Part shown: one piece after another, positions 52,506 through 61,731 of the stretch
Layout of the letters: every line of letters begins with the position of its first letter
How positions within the stretch are numbered: position 1 is the first letter of the stretch
DNA from: Cellulophaga omnivescoria
GTDB lineage: Bacteria > Bacteroidota > Bacteroidia > Flavobacteriales > Flavobacteriaceae
DNA: 64,000 bases
Reading direction: 5' to 3'
NCBI RefSeq assembly: GCF_001999725.1
Contig: NZ_MDDP01000010.1
Location: 124,001-188,000 of the forward strand
Made by a program: the position numbers and the translations under genes
Notes under the pieces: model-generated
Told to the model about the DNA's origin: nothing
What the model saw: the letters and a program-made list of their open reading frames with translations, nothing else
The model's database searches: none

Positions 52506-54962
52506 CTATTTTGGTTCTAAAGCTTGCTCTATTTTAGCAATAGCGTCTTCATAATGGTAGCGTGTAACAGTATTAATGCTTCCGTTTTTTGCTACTTTTA
52601 ATTTAGAGCGTAAGGTTTTTAATTCCCCTCTAACTAATGCGCTTATATCAGATGTGGTTATATTAAAATCAGATCTGCTGCTATTTTGCGCATTTAATAA
52701 AGTTTCCATACGTTCTAAATACGTGCGCTGTAAATTTCTACGATAAATATCTGCGCTTTTACCTACGTAGGCTTCTTTCCATATGCCTTTACGTAAGTCA
52801 GACAACATTTCTAAAGCACTGTAAAATGTTTTGTTGGTGGTTTCTGCATCTAAAAGTCTACCTATGCGGTCTGCGCTTAAAACACTATTTAAATGTCTTG
52901 CTTGTACCTTTCGCAGGTTTTCTGGGTATCCGGCATAATCTATGTTTTGTAATATCGCGTTATCTACTAGCCATGACTGTGTGCTAAACACATTGTCTTG
53001 CAGTCATTTCATAGATTCTTTTTGTTTTGTTTTGCTTAAAGCTGTATAAACAGTTCCGTTTTGTTTTGGTGTTTTTAAGTTTTCAAAAACACCACCAATG
53101 TTTGTAACTACGTGCCCTACGTATCTGCTATACACGCCTAATAATTCTCCGTATAATTCCTCTAAATCATCGTAATTATTTGTTTGGTCAGATGTCCAAT
53201 TGCTAAGGTTTTTTGCTACATATTTAAGATTTTTTATTCCGTATGTGCTTGCTTTAACCGGATCGTCTCCTAATCCTTCAGTTTGTGATTGCGGATCAAA
53301 ACGGCTAGACTGTCTTCCAAATTTATAAATAGGGTTGTCTGCTTTTTCTAAAATCCATTTGTTTAATGTAGTTACTTCTGCCTCAGGAGAATCGGCTTCT
53401 AAATATCGGTAGCCCCAGTTAGTTACATAATGGTCATACGGCCCCATTTGTCTTATAAATCTAATGTTTTTATCACCAGGTTGAGCTATGTAGTTGTAGC
53501 GGGCGTAGTCCATAATACTAGCTGCAATACCATTTTTTTGAGTAAATTCTCCGTTGCGTAAAGAGTCTACAGGATATGCGTAACTAGCAGCCATATTGTG
53601 AGGGTAACCTAATGCGTGACCAACCTCATGTGCTATTACCATACGCATCATATCACCAATTTCTTTTGGGTTTGTGTTTAGTGTTCTTGCATTAGGGTTA
53701 GCAGCACCAGTTTCTAATAAATATCTATTTCGGTAGCTACGTAAATGGTTGTGGTACCAAATAATATCACTCTCAATAATTTCACCGCTTCTTGGGTCAG
53801 ATACACTTGGGCCAACTGCATTTCTTGTTGTACTAGCAACATAGCGTATCATAGAGTATCTAATGTCTTCTGGACTAAACTCAGGGTCTTCTTCTGGTGT
53901 TGGAGCATCACGTGCAATTATTGCATTTTTAAAACCAGCAGTTTCAAATGGTTTCTTCCAATCCTCAATACCTTGTTTAATGTATTCTTTTAAATTTTCT
54001 GGTGTGCCAGGATCTAAATAGTAAACTATTGGTTTTACCGGCTCTACTAGTTCTCCTCTTGCATATGCTTCTGGGTCTTTAGGTTCTAACCTCCAGCGTC
54101 TAATATAAGTTTTTTCATCAGCCTTTAATTCATCACTGCCAAAGTCATATTGGCTAACAGTAAAAAAGCCAACTCTGGGATCAAAAATACGTGGTTGCAT
54201 TGGTTCCTCTGGTAACAAAATCATAGACTGATTTATCTGTAAGCTAATAGATTCTGTTGCTCTAAGTGTAGATGGTTCTGAGGCGTTAAATGTAAAGTCT
54301 TGTTTTACTTCTATGTTTTCAGGAAAACTTTTAACACTGTTTATAAAGCTACGTTGCGGGTCTAGTCTTTTTACTTTGTAGGTTTTTCTTAATCTACTAG
54401 ATAACCCACTTATTGCAGGTACATCTGTGCTAAATAACGATGTAACATCTATTACCACACTTGTAGAGTCTGTACTAAAAGCTTCAATATCAAAAGCAAA
54501 TAATGTAGGCTCATAGTTGTTAACTTTAACAGATGCGCTAATAGCTTTGCTACTATCTGCTACGTTGTCATAAGATTTACCTTTAAGCAAAACTTTATCC
54601 TGAAAACGTACCCAGTGTACTAATTGCTCATTGGTTTTAGACCCGGCGTTCATATAACCTCCACCCAGTCCTGTAGGTATTTTAGATATTCTAGTAACCC
54701 ACAGCATATCTTTGCCAAGCTTGCTAAAAGGTATTTCATACAAATACTTTTTATCAACTTTGTGTACCTTAAATAGTCCATTGTCTGTAATGGCATCGTT
54801 GGTTACAACTTGGTTGTAATTTTTAATGTCTCCTTTTTTTGATTTTTGAGTAGGAGCTGTTTGTTCGGTTTTGCCTTTTTTAGATTTTTTCTTTTTTTGG
54901 GCAGTTGTGTTAGTAGCACAAAATAATGATGCTGCTAAGCAAAATAAGAGTATTTTTTTCAT
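52506..54962 (-). pseudogene. Zinc-dependent metalloprotease (DUF5117/DUF4953 type) interrupted by an in-frame UGA codon
   Basis: The gene reads as two pieces in the same frame: 54962-53004 (652 residues, stop TGA at 53006-53004) and the remainder to 52506 (about 165 residues). Together they give about 818 residues, the normal length of this secreted metzincin-like family. The first piece has a signal peptide (about 1-22), a lysine-rich stretch, the N-terminal domains and the zinc motif HEVGHALGYPH (His445, 449, 455). Directly after the UGA the frame continues with LQDNVFSTQSWLVDN, the expected C-terminal domain, so a Trp codon (TGG) has become TGA; no frameshift is involved. The catalytic part is intact and may still be made as a truncated protein; readthrough or a base error are alternatives. 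Confidence 0.85.
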
Positions 54963-55060
54963 TAGTGGTTTGTTAGGTTCACAATATAATAAATGTATAA
55001 AAGTATGTTTGTTAGCAAAAAGTTAATATAATAATAGATTGTTCATAACAATTATAAATA

Positions 55061-55078
55061 ATCACGGTATGCCGTGAT
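55061..55078. promoter_or_regulatory. GC-rich inverted repeat, candidate operator
   Basis: ATCACGG-TATG-CCGTGAT: 7-bp perfect arms with a 4-base centre, conspicuously GC-rich for its surroundings. It occupies the -33 region of the promoter whose -7 box is at 55100-55107, a position suited to a repressor or activator. Confidence 0.5.
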
Positions 55079-55099
55079 AGTTAACATAATAACTTTGTT

Positions 55100-55107
55100 T
55101 ATTTTTG
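55100..55107 (+). promoter_or_regulatory. -7 element for the DUF3829-like lipoprotein gene
   Basis: TATTTTTG fits TAnnTTTG, 20 bases before the ATG at 55128; no TTG at the usual spacing, where the palindrome ends. Confidence 0.5.
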
Positions 55108-55127
55108 CACCACATTAAAAATAAGAA

Positions 55128-56162
55128 ATGAAAAACTACCTTGTACATACCTGTTTAATTGCTTTTGTATTTGTAAGCTGCAAAAACGTAAAGCAAGAAA
55201 AGGATGACAAGGATGATAGTGATAAGCAAACTGTTACTAGTTCATTAGAGCCTTTTTCTTCAGAAGAACAAAAACTTGTAGTTACTACTATAGAAGATTC
55301 TTATAATTCTACCGAGTTTGTTATAAAGTATAACAATTACATAGAATTTTTTAATACCTATGATGATAAAGTTCGTAAGTCTTATGCTAACTATTTAAGT
55401 TGGGTAAACCAAAAAGAAATTAACGGAACAACAAACTTAAAAAGTAAAATTGGTTTGCCTTTAGAAGAATTAAACATTTTAAAGTCTACCATTGTTCACA
55501 GGCCTGCCATTAAAAAAGTAGATGCTAACATGCTTTTAGTGTATAAAACAGCAGAAATTTTATACAATACAATAGTAGAGGTAGATGCTTATTATAAAAA
55601 GGGAATTGTGGTGCCTGTTAATGAAAATAAGACTAAAAAATTACATATTAAATTACTAGAGGCTTACCGTAACTACTTTTCTACTTTTGATGATATGTCT
55701 ATAGTTTTTTATAGATTACAAGATGATGTAGAAAAATACAAAAAAGAAAAGTACAAGGAGCAAGAACTTGTTGTACAATACAATTTGTTTAGTGCTATAA
55801 ACGCAGCAGAAGCTATTTTAAATGAAATAGGTGGTAGAGATGTAGATGGACTTTTAACTTTAGATTTTACGGTAATTAATCAAAAAATAAAAGAGCTTAG
55901 AGCCGCATATGTGGCTTTAGAGGGGTTAAAGGAGAATCAAGATTTAATAGTAAAAGAGTTTGGTAAGCCTATGCCAGTTGTTACTAATTTTACCAACCAT
56001 TTAGGTAATATTTTAATGGGTTTAACTAGCTTAAAATTACGAATAGCTAATAATGATTTTGATTACGGTAAAGATCATCCAAACATTGCTGCAGATGGCT
56101 CTCCTTTAAAATTAGAACTAGAATTTATTGCTATGGTAAATGAATACAGAAGTATAAATTAA
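55128..56162 (+). CDS. DUF3829-like helical lipoprotein
   Basis: 344 residues with lipobox VFVSC (Cys18). The mature region starts with a highly charged linker (KQEKDDKDDSDK) and is otherwise alpha-helical with repeats of about 40 residues (YNNYIEFFNTYDDKVRKSY, LLEAYRNYFSTFDDMSIVFY), like YiiG/DUF3829 proteins. Function unknown. It is preceded by a GC-rich palindrome at the promoter, so it is probably under specific control. It ends tail to tail with nadD (4-base gap). Confidence 0.8.
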   Translation: MKNYLVHTCLIAFVFVSCKNVKQEKDDKDDSDKQTVTSSLEPFSSEEQKLVVTTIEDSYNSTEFVIKYNNYIEFFNTYDDKVRKSYANYLSWVNQKEINGTTNLKSKIGLPLEELNILKSTIVHRPAIKKVDANMLLVYKTAEILYNTIVEVDAYYKKGIVVPVNENKTKKLHIKLLEAYRNYFSTFDDMSIVFYRLQDDVEKYKKEKYKEQELVVQYNLFSAINAAEAILNEIGGRDVDGLLTLDFTVINQKIKELRAAYVALEGLKENQDLIVKEFGKPMPVVTNFTNHLGNILMGLTSLKLRIANNDFDYGKDHPNIAADGSPLKLELEFIAMVNEYRSIN

Positions 56163-56166
56163 AAAC

Positions 56167-56754
56167 TTACCTATAAAAATTCATTTCATCCATATATTTA
56201 AATACCGCAGCAGGAAGTAATGGTGTAATGTTTTTTCCTAATTTATGATTTTTTCTAATAAAGGTAGATGAGATTTCCATTATAGGAGCATCGGTTACCA
56301 TTTTTATTTTAGGGTTGTTTTTAAATTGATGATCTACTATACCTGTGGAAACCCTTGGATACACATAAATATCGTGGTTTTCTAAAATTACTTCATAGTT
56401 TTTCCATTTATGAAGACTCTTTAAATTGTCTTCTCCCATAATTAATGAAAAATTATACCCACTAGGGTACTTCTCTAATAAATGAACTAAAGTGTGTACC
56501 GTGTAATTTGGTTGTGGTAAATTAAACTCTATGTTAGATGGTTTTAGTTTAGGGTACTCTTCAGTAGCCTCTAAAACCATTTGGTATCTATGATGGTTGC
56601 TTAATAAAGATTGTTTTGTTTTAAATGGGCTTTGAGGTGTAATTACAAACCAAACTTCATCTAAATCTGTAAATTCTACCAAGTGGTTTGCAATAACTAA
56701 ATGTCCTAAGTGTATGGGGTTAAAAGTTCCAAAATACAACCCTACTTTTTTCAT
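56167..56754 (-). CDS. nadD: Nicotinate-nucleotide adenylyltransferase
   Basis: Makes deamido-NAD from nicotinate mononucleotide and ATP. The start at 56754 gives 195 residues beginning MKKVGLYFGTFNP; the frame extends 15 codons further but would run into gmk and has no family match. The nucleotidyl-transfer motif HLGH is at residues 15-18, and ISSTFIR near the C-terminus is the second ATP motif. It starts 1 base after the gmk stop, so it is the third gene of a yicC-gmk-nadD operon. Confidence 0.95.
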   Translation of the reverse strand: MKKVGLYFGTFNPIHLGHLVIANHLVEFTDLDEVWFVITPQSPFKTKQSLLSNHHRYQMVLEATEEYPKLKPSNIEFNLPQPNYTVHTLVHLLEKYPSGYNFSLIMGEDNLKSLHKWKNYEVILENHDIYVYPRVSTGIVDHQFKNNPKIKMVTDAPIMEISSTFIRKNHKLGKNITPLLPAAVFKYMDEMNFYR

Positions 56755-56755
56755 A

Positions 56756-57349
56756 CTATTCTTTTTTTTCGGGAGTTGGTTTACTAATAAAATCTTCAAC
56801 CAGTTTTTCTGCTTCAGCTAAAGCAGTATCTAAATCATAATTTTTTATAACCGTGTCAAATTGTGGGGCTGTAGCTAGCTCTACAGAGGCTTTTGCAATA
56901 CGCATATTAATTTTGTCGTCACTCTCTGTACTGCGTTTTTTTAATCTAATTTTTAGTTCATCAATACTAGGTGGTTTAACAAATACAGCAAGCGTTTGTT
57001 CTGGAAACTTCTTTTTTATACGTAAGCCTCCAACTACATCAATGTCAAAAATAACGTTTTTACCTTCGGCCCATAAACGCTCTACTTCTGTTTTTAAAGT
57101 TCCGTAAAAGTTATCTCGGTATACTTCTTCCCACTCTAAAAAATCATCGTTTTTTATATGATTTTTAAATTCAGATAAAGATAAAAAATAGTAGTGTTCT
57201 CCATTTTTTTCTTTTCCTCTTTTTGGTCTAGATGTAGCAGAAACAGAAAAAGCTAGGTTTAAATGTTCTTTGGCCAATAAATGCCTAACTATAGTTGTTT
57301 TGCCACTACCAGATGGTGCTGAAAATATGATAAGTTTGCCGCCTTTCAT
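56756..57349 (-). CDS. gmk: Guanylate kinase
   Basis: Phosphorylates GMP to GDP. 197 residues; P-loop APSGSGKT at 11-18, GMP-binding region RPKRGKEKNGEHYYF and the lid RKKRSTESDDKI-like segment. Its ATG overlaps the yicC stop by one base (TAATG), so it is translationally coupled. Confidence 0.97.
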   Translation of the reverse strand: MKGGKLIIFSAPSGSGKTTIVRHLLAKEHLNLAFSVSATSRPKRGKEKNGEHYYFLSLSEFKNHIKNDDFLEWEEVYRDNFYGTLKTEVERLWAEGKNVIFDIDVVGGLRIKKKFPEQTLAVFVKPPSIDELKIRLKKRSTESDDKINMRIAKASVELATAPQFDTVIKNYDLDTALAEAEKLVEDFISKPTPEKKE

Positions 57350-58206
57350 TATAAAACATTTAGCATTTGTTCTTTAATTTTTTCAAGCTCATCTTTCATC
57401 TGCACAACTAATTGTTGCATAGGAGCGTAATTAGCTTTAGAGCCTATGGTGTTAATTTCTCTCCCAATTTCTTGAGAAATAAACCCAAGTTTTTTTCCGT
57501 TAGAATCTGAAGAGTTAATGGTTGTAGTAAAGTATGTTAAGTGGTTTGCTAAACGAACTTTTTCTTCTGTAATATCATATTTCTCTAAATAGTAAATAAG
57601 TTCTTGTTCAAACCTGTTTTTGTCTACTTCGGTTTTTAGATCAGACACAGCTTTTGCTAAACGCTCACGCAGCGCAGTTTGCCTATCTGGGTCTATAGCA
57701 ATTACTTGTTGTAGCAAGTTTTCTAAAGAAGAAATTCGGTCTTTAAAATCTTGCTCTAAAACAGCACCTTCTTCAGTTCTAAACACGTTAATTTCTTTTA
57801 AAGCTTCTGCTAATGTATTTTGTATTGCTTTATATTCATCAGCGTCAATTTCTTCACGCTCTGTTTTCATAGCATCTGGCAAACGTAAAGCCATTTCTAA
57901 AAGCTTAACATCATCTCCTTCTGCTATGCTTTTTAATTGTTGCATATATTGTTTAACCACCACTTCATTTATTTGCGAAGATGTGTCTGCACCTGTGCTT
58001 TCAATATAAAGATTAAAGTCTATTTTACCCCTTTGTAAACCGTTAGCAATAGTTTTGCGTAACTCCAATTCTTTTTCTCTGTATGCAGATGGCATACGTG
58101 CATTTAGGTCTAAACTTTTGCTGTTTAAAGACTTAATTTCAATGGTAATTTTTTTTGATGGAAGTTGCACTACGTGTTTTCCAAATCCGGTCATGGACTG
58201 AATCAT
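57349..58206 (-). CDS. yicC: YicC-family endoribonuclease
   Basis: 285 residues beginning with the diagnostic MIQSMTGFGK and ending with the DUF1732 domain (KKLGFISQEIGREINTIGSKAN in part, MKDELEKIKEQ). YicC proteins are RNA-cleaving enzymes implicated in small RNA turnover. It heads the operon with gmk and nadD, a conserved neighbourhood. Promoter seen upstream. Confidence 0.93.
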   Translation of the reverse strand: MIQSMTGFGKHVVQLPSKKITIEIKSLNSKSLDLNARMPSAYREKELELRKTIANGLQRGKIDFNLYIESTGADTSSQINEVVVKQYMQQLKSIAEGDDVKLLEMALRLPDAMKTEREEIDADEYKAIQNTLAEALKEINVFRTEEGAVLEQDFKDRISSLENLLQQVIAIDPDRQTALRERLAKAVSDLKTEVDKNRFEQELIYYLEKYDITEEKVRLANHLTYFTTTINSSDSNGKKLGFISQEIGREINTIGSKANYAPMQQLVVQMKDELEKIKEQMLNVL

Positions 58207-58223
58207 ATATTGTAAATTTTATG

Positions 58224-58231
58224 CAAATATA
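58224..58231 (-). promoter_or_regulatory. -7 element for the yicC-gmk-nadD operon
   Basis: Minus strand TATATTTG, exact consensus, 17 bases before the yicC ATG; no -33 TTG at standard spacing. Confidence 0.55.
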
Positions 58232-58301
58232 AATAAACTATACTAGTTGAGACTAAGAGCTTATCTTATTAACTCTATTTCACTATTTTAAAAAAAACAT
58301 A

Positions 58302-58337
58302 AAAAAAATCTGCTTATTTAGAATAAACAGATTTTTA
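58302..58337 (-). terminator. Terminator of the minus-strand DUF1080 operon
   Basis: Read on the minus strand: stem AAAAATCTG / CAGATTTTT with an inner TTATT/AATAA extension, then a T-run, just after the stop at 58355. Confidence 0.8.
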
Positions 58338-58354
58338 TATTAAGTGTAGGGTAC

Positions 58355-59164
58355 TTACAGTTCTCTTACCCAAATATTTCTATAGCTAACTCTACTATTG
58401 TCCCCGTGATCTTGCAATCTTAAAGGGGCTTTGCCGTGAGCTTCGTTTTTAGGCCATCCAATATAAGGTGTTGTACCTTTAATTTCTACGTGGTCTAAAA
58501 CTAGAATTCCATTATGTAAAAGTGTTAGTGTTCCAGATTTTATTTTTTTACCAGCTTTATTAAATTCTGGTGCGTGGTACACAGCGTCATAAGTGTTCCA
58601 TTCTCCTGTTGGTACAGAGGCTTTAGCAAGTGGGATATGTTGTTTGTATACAGAGCCTACTTGTCCGTTTACATAAGTATCATTGTTATTATTATCTAAT
58701 ATTTGAATCTCATATCTGTCTTGAAAAAAAACACCACTGTTTCCTCGGTTTTGGCCGTCTCTTAAAATTTCTTTTGGAGACATCCATTCTAGGTGCAATT
58801 GTATACTTCCAAATTCTTTTTTGGTTTTAATATCTCCAGATTTATCTTTAACGGTAAAAAAACCATCTTCTTGGTTTATATCCCACGGGGCTGTTTTACC
58901 ATCTATGCTTAACCATTGGTCTAAGTTATTACCGTTAAATAATACAATAGCATCACTAGGAGCGGCATTATTTTTTGCAGGTGTAACTGTTGGCGGTACT
59001 GGTTTGTATAATTCTGTTTCTTCAGGTTTTGTAGGTTCTGTGCCACTGTATTCCTCATAGATTATGTAATTTACTTCAGATTTGGTTTCAGGGGTTTCTA
59101 CTGTTGCTTTCTCTTGGCAGCTAATAATTAGAAGCCCTAAAATAGACCAGATAATTTTTTTCAT
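58355..59164 (-). CDS. DUF1080 (3-keto-disaccharide hydrolase-type) lipoprotein, copy 2
   Basis: 269 residues, lipobox IISC with Cys16, a Pro/Glu-rich linker, then one jelly-roll DUF1080 domain (about 70-269) with LFNGNNLDQW, RGNSGVFFQDRYEIQILDN-type central strand pair and the closing LQDHGDNSRVSYRNIWVREL segment (partly quoted). DUF1080 is linked in Pfam to hydrolysis of 3-keto-glycosides; some members only bind sugars. It begins 2 bases after the stop of the first DUF1080 gene, so they are cotranscribed, and it ends the operon. Confidence 0.9.
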   Translation of the reverse strand: MKKIIWSILGLLIISCQEKATVETPETKSEVNYIIYEEYSGTEPTKPEETELYKPVPPTVTPAKNNAAPSDAIVLFNGNNLDQWLSIDGKTAPWDINQEDGFFTVKDKSGDIKTKKEFGSIQLHLEWMSPKEILRDGQNRGNSGVFFQDRYEIQILDNNNNDTYVNGQVGSVYKQHIPLAKASVPTGEWNTYDAVYHAPEFNKAGKKIKSGTLTLLHNGILVLDHVEIKGTTPYIGWPKNEAHGKAPLRLQDHGDNSRVSYRNIWVREL

Positions 59165-59166
59165 GC

Positions 59167-59925
59167 TTAATTTAATTCTTTAATTTTTATGTTTCTGTAT
59201 GATACTATATCTCCGTGGTCTTGTAGGCCTATTTTGCCTCTTTTGTATTTTGCAAATCCGTCCCAACCGTTAAATTTTGAGTTTTTAAGCATATTATTCC
59301 ATTCCTCTCCGCTTAAAGAGAATTCTGCTACGGTAACACCGTTTAGCATAGAACTACCTTTGTTGGTTTTATGATTTATTGTAATAACAGTTGTGTTCCA
59401 TTCTCCTACTGGCTTTGTTGCGTCTTTGCTAGGGGAAACTAAATCATACAAAGCACCCGCTTGTCGGTCTGTGCCATTTTTAGCATCTGGGTGCTTATTG
59501 TTGTCTAATACTTGTACCTCTAAGCCTGTTTCATAAGGTTGTGAATAAGTTCCATCATCCTTAATTCCCCAAAAAATACCACTATTTCCTCCTTCAGATA
59601 TTTTCCAATCTACAGTCAAAACAAAATTTGTGTACTCCTGTTTTGTTACAATGTTATAGTGTGTGTCCTTTGGTCTGTCTGTTGGAGGGTAAAACACTAA
59701 AGCATCACCTTCTATTTTCCAGTTTTCTATAGTATTGTCATTACCGTATAGTTTAAAATTGTCTAGATTACTACCATCAAATAAAACCTTCCATTTATTT
59801 TCTTTAGGTTCATCTTTTTTAATGGTGTTTTCTGCAGTAATTTCCTTTTTAGTATTTTGGGAAGCTTTTTCTTTGCAACTAAGGGCTAAAGCAGATAGGC
59901 AAATTATTAGTAATGTATTTTTCAT
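59167..59925 (-). CDS. DUF1080 (3-keto-disaccharide hydrolase-type) lipoprotein, copy 1
   Basis: 252 residues from the ATG at 59925, which gives a proper lipoprotein signal (ALSC, Cys17). The frame is open to 60036 but that extension overlaps the upstream gene and has no signal character. One DUF1080 domain (about 45-250): LFDGSNLDNFKLYG, GGNSGIFWGIKDD, YETGLEVQVLDN, IGLQDHGDIVSYRNIKIKEL. Its domain differs clearly from copy 2 (shorter linker, distinct loops), so the two probably have different substrates or steps. Confidence 0.9.
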   Translation of the reverse strand: MKNTLLIICLSALALSCKEKASQNTKKEITAENTIKKDEPKENKWKVLFDGSNLDNFKLYGNDNTIENWKIEGDALVFYPPTDRPKDTHYNIVTKQEYTNFVLTVDWKISEGGNSGIFWGIKDDGTYSQPYETGLEVQVLDNNKHPDAKNGTDRQAGALYDLVSPSKDATKPVGEWNTTVITINHKTNKGSSMLNGVTVAEFSLSGEEWNNMLKNSKFNGWDGFAKYKRGKIGLQDHGDIVSYRNIKIKELN

Positions 59926-59953
59926 AAGTAGTAATTGTTGTTTGTTGTATTTT

Positions 59954-61006
59954 TTAAATACCAAGCATTTTTTTAAGCATTTCTTTGTCTGTTTCTGCTC
60001 CGGCAAAATCATCAAATTTCTTATCAGTAACTTCAATTATATGATCTTTTATAAATTTAGCACCTTCTATTGCACCTTGTTCTGGACTTTTAATACAACA
60101 TTCCCATTCCATAGTAGCCCAAACATCGCATCCGTATTGCGTTAGTTTAGAGAAAATAGTTTTAAAATCTATTTGTCCGTCTCCTAAAGATCTGTATCTA
60201 CCTGCTCTGTCTATCCAATCATTATAGCCGCCAAAAGCTCCTTTTTTTCCGGTTGGGTTAAATTCAGAATCTTTTACATGAAAAGATTTTATATATGGGT
60301 GATAATGATCTATAAAGGCTATATAATCTAACTGTTGTAGTACAAAATGACTTGGGTCATATAAAATATTAACGCGCTTGTGATTTCCTGTGGCCTCTAA
60401 AAAACGCTCAAAAGTATCACCATCATGCAGGTCTTCGCCTGGGTGTAATTCGTAGCATATGTCTACATCTTCTTTGTCAAAATGATCTAATATTGGTAAC
60501 CATCTTTCTGCAAGTTCTTCAAAACCAAGTTCTACTAACCCAGGAGGTCTCTGTGGCCATGGATGCATTGTGTGCCATAGTAGTGCACCGGAAAAAGTAG
60601 CATGTGATTTAATGCCAAGTCTCCTACTGGCAGTACCAGCTTTTTTAACTGTTTCTATAGCCCACTCTGTTCTTGCTTTAGGATTTCCGCGCAAATGTTC
60701 TGGAGCAAAACCATCAAACATAACGTCATAAGCTGGGTGTACAGCAACTAATTGTCCTTGTAAATGAGTAGATAGCTCCGCAATTTCTAAACCGTAAGAG
60801 TTTACTTTTGCTTTTAGTTGGTCACAATATTCTTGACTTTCTGCTGCTTTATCTAAGTCAATTAAAAAAGTTTCCCAAGTAGGTATTTGTATGCCTTTGT
60901 AACCAAGGTTGGCCGCCCATTTACATAAGCCATCTAAGGAGTTAAAAGGAGCTTTACTGTCTACAAATTGTGCTAAAAATACCGATGGGCCTTTTATTGT
61001 CTTCAT
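59954..61006 (-). CDS. Sugar phosphate isomerase/epimerase-like TIM-barrel protein, cytoplasmic
   Basis: 350 residues, no signal peptide. The AP-endonuclease-2-type TIM barrel shows likely metal ligands in CYELHPGED, YDPSHFVLQQ, SFHVKDSEF and the C-terminal WATMEWEC. Members isomerise or epimerise sugars, and some act on 3-keto sugars; the label does not fix the reaction. It is the first gene of the unit with both DUF1080 genes (28-base gap). A near-palindrome centred on AACGTT (61040-61053) lies upstream. Confidence 0.9.
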   Translation of the reverse strand: MKTIKGPSVFLAQFVDSKAPFNSLDGLCKWAANLGYKGIQIPTWETFLIDLDKAAESQEYCDQLKAKVNSYGLEIAELSTHLQGQLVAVHPAYDVMFDGFAPEHLRGNPKARTEWAIETVKKAGTASRRLGIKSHATFSGALLWHTMHPWPQRPPGLVELGFEELAERWLPILDHFDKEDVDICYELHPGEDLHDGDTFERFLEATGNHKRVNILYDPSHFVLQQLDYIAFIDHYHPYIKSFHVKDSEFNPTGKKGAFGGYNDWIDRAGRYRSLGDGQIDFKTIFSKLTQYGCDVWATMEWECCIKSPEQGAIEGAKFIKDHIIEVTDKKFDDFAGAETDKEMLKKMLGI

Positions 61007-61197
61007 TTTATGTGTTTATATTATGTAATTTAATGCTATATTTAACGTTTAATTTATAAGGTTATAAAGAGGAATAACCCAAGTTATAAATATAATAATT
61101 TGTAACCGAATAGGTGGTCTTTTTTATATGAATTGAGAGGTTTTGTGTAACGAACAACATAAAACCTGTATTGAAATAAAAATATAAATCTATATCT

Positions 61198-61659
61198 GTG
61201 GAAAACAATAGATCGGCTAAAAATTTATGGGGAGATTATTTAGATAAGCATTTAGAAGATGCTTTTGTAAAAGACCCTAAAGTGGAACATTTCTGCGATA
61301 ATGAAAAAGATGCTAATGAGTGTGCTACACTTGTTGAAAAAGGGGTTAAAAAAGCAACTACACATTCTTTATTGGGTTTGCAATTACGTAAAGAGCCTTT
61401 ACCTAAAATTGGCGATTTTAGAATTGTTACTGATTGGAGCGGACAAGCAAAATGTATTGTACGCACTACAGCTGTTAAATTAAAACCTTTATTTAGTATA
61501 GATGAAGCATATGCGCAAAAAGAAGGTGAGGGAGATAAAAGCTTAAAATATTGGAAAACAACACATGTGGACTACTACAAAAGAGAGTTGGCAGAATTTA
61601 AGCGTGTACCCACAGATAGTATGATTGTAGTTTGTGAGGAATTTGAAAAAGTTTTTTAA
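61198..61659 (+). CDS. ASCH-domain protein
   Basis: 153 residues starting at a GTG (no ATG is available in frame before the conserved LWGDYLDKHLEDAF). The ASCH fold, an RNA- or nucleotide-binding beta-barrel, is visible in the segment KKATTHSLLGL...PKIGDFRIVTDWSGQAKCIVRTTAV and FSIDEAYAQKEGEGD. Its function is unknown; related proteins deacetylate modified cytidine. It lies on the opposite strand and splits the presumed sugar cluster. A strong terminator follows. The 190-base region upstream shows no clear promoter. Confidence 0.88.
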   Translation: MENNRSAKNLWGDYLDKHLEDAFVKDPKVEHFCDNEKDANECATLVEKGVKKATTHSLLGLQLRKEPLPKIGDFRIVTDWSGQAKCIVRTTAVKLKPLFSIDEAYAQKEGEGDKSLKYWKTTHVDYYKRELAEFKRVPTDSMIVVCEEFEKVF

Positions 61660-61681
61660 AAAAATCAAAAAAAATACGTAC

Positions 61682-61710
61682 AAAAAACCACACTTAAAAG
61701 TGTGGTTTTT
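61682..61710 (+). terminator. Bidirectional terminator between ASCH and the dehydrogenase gene
   Basis: A 13-bp stem AAAAACCACACTT / AAGTGTGGTTTTT with a 2-4-base loop lies between convergent genes. Confidence 0.88.
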
Positions 61711-61731
61711 GTTTTGTATAAGCTTGGTAAA

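Noticed and set aside
52506-54962. Frameshift in the metalloprotease gene
   Set aside because: Both halves are in the same frame; the break is a single in-frame TGA codon, not an indel.
56755-56799. N-terminal extension of nadD into gmk
   Set aside because: The conserved protein begins at MKKVGLYFGTF (56754); the extra 15 residues overlap gmk and match no family feature.
59926-60036. N-terminal extension of DUF1080 copy 1
   Set aside because: It overlaps the upstream gene and precedes a well-formed lipoprotein signal starting at 59925.
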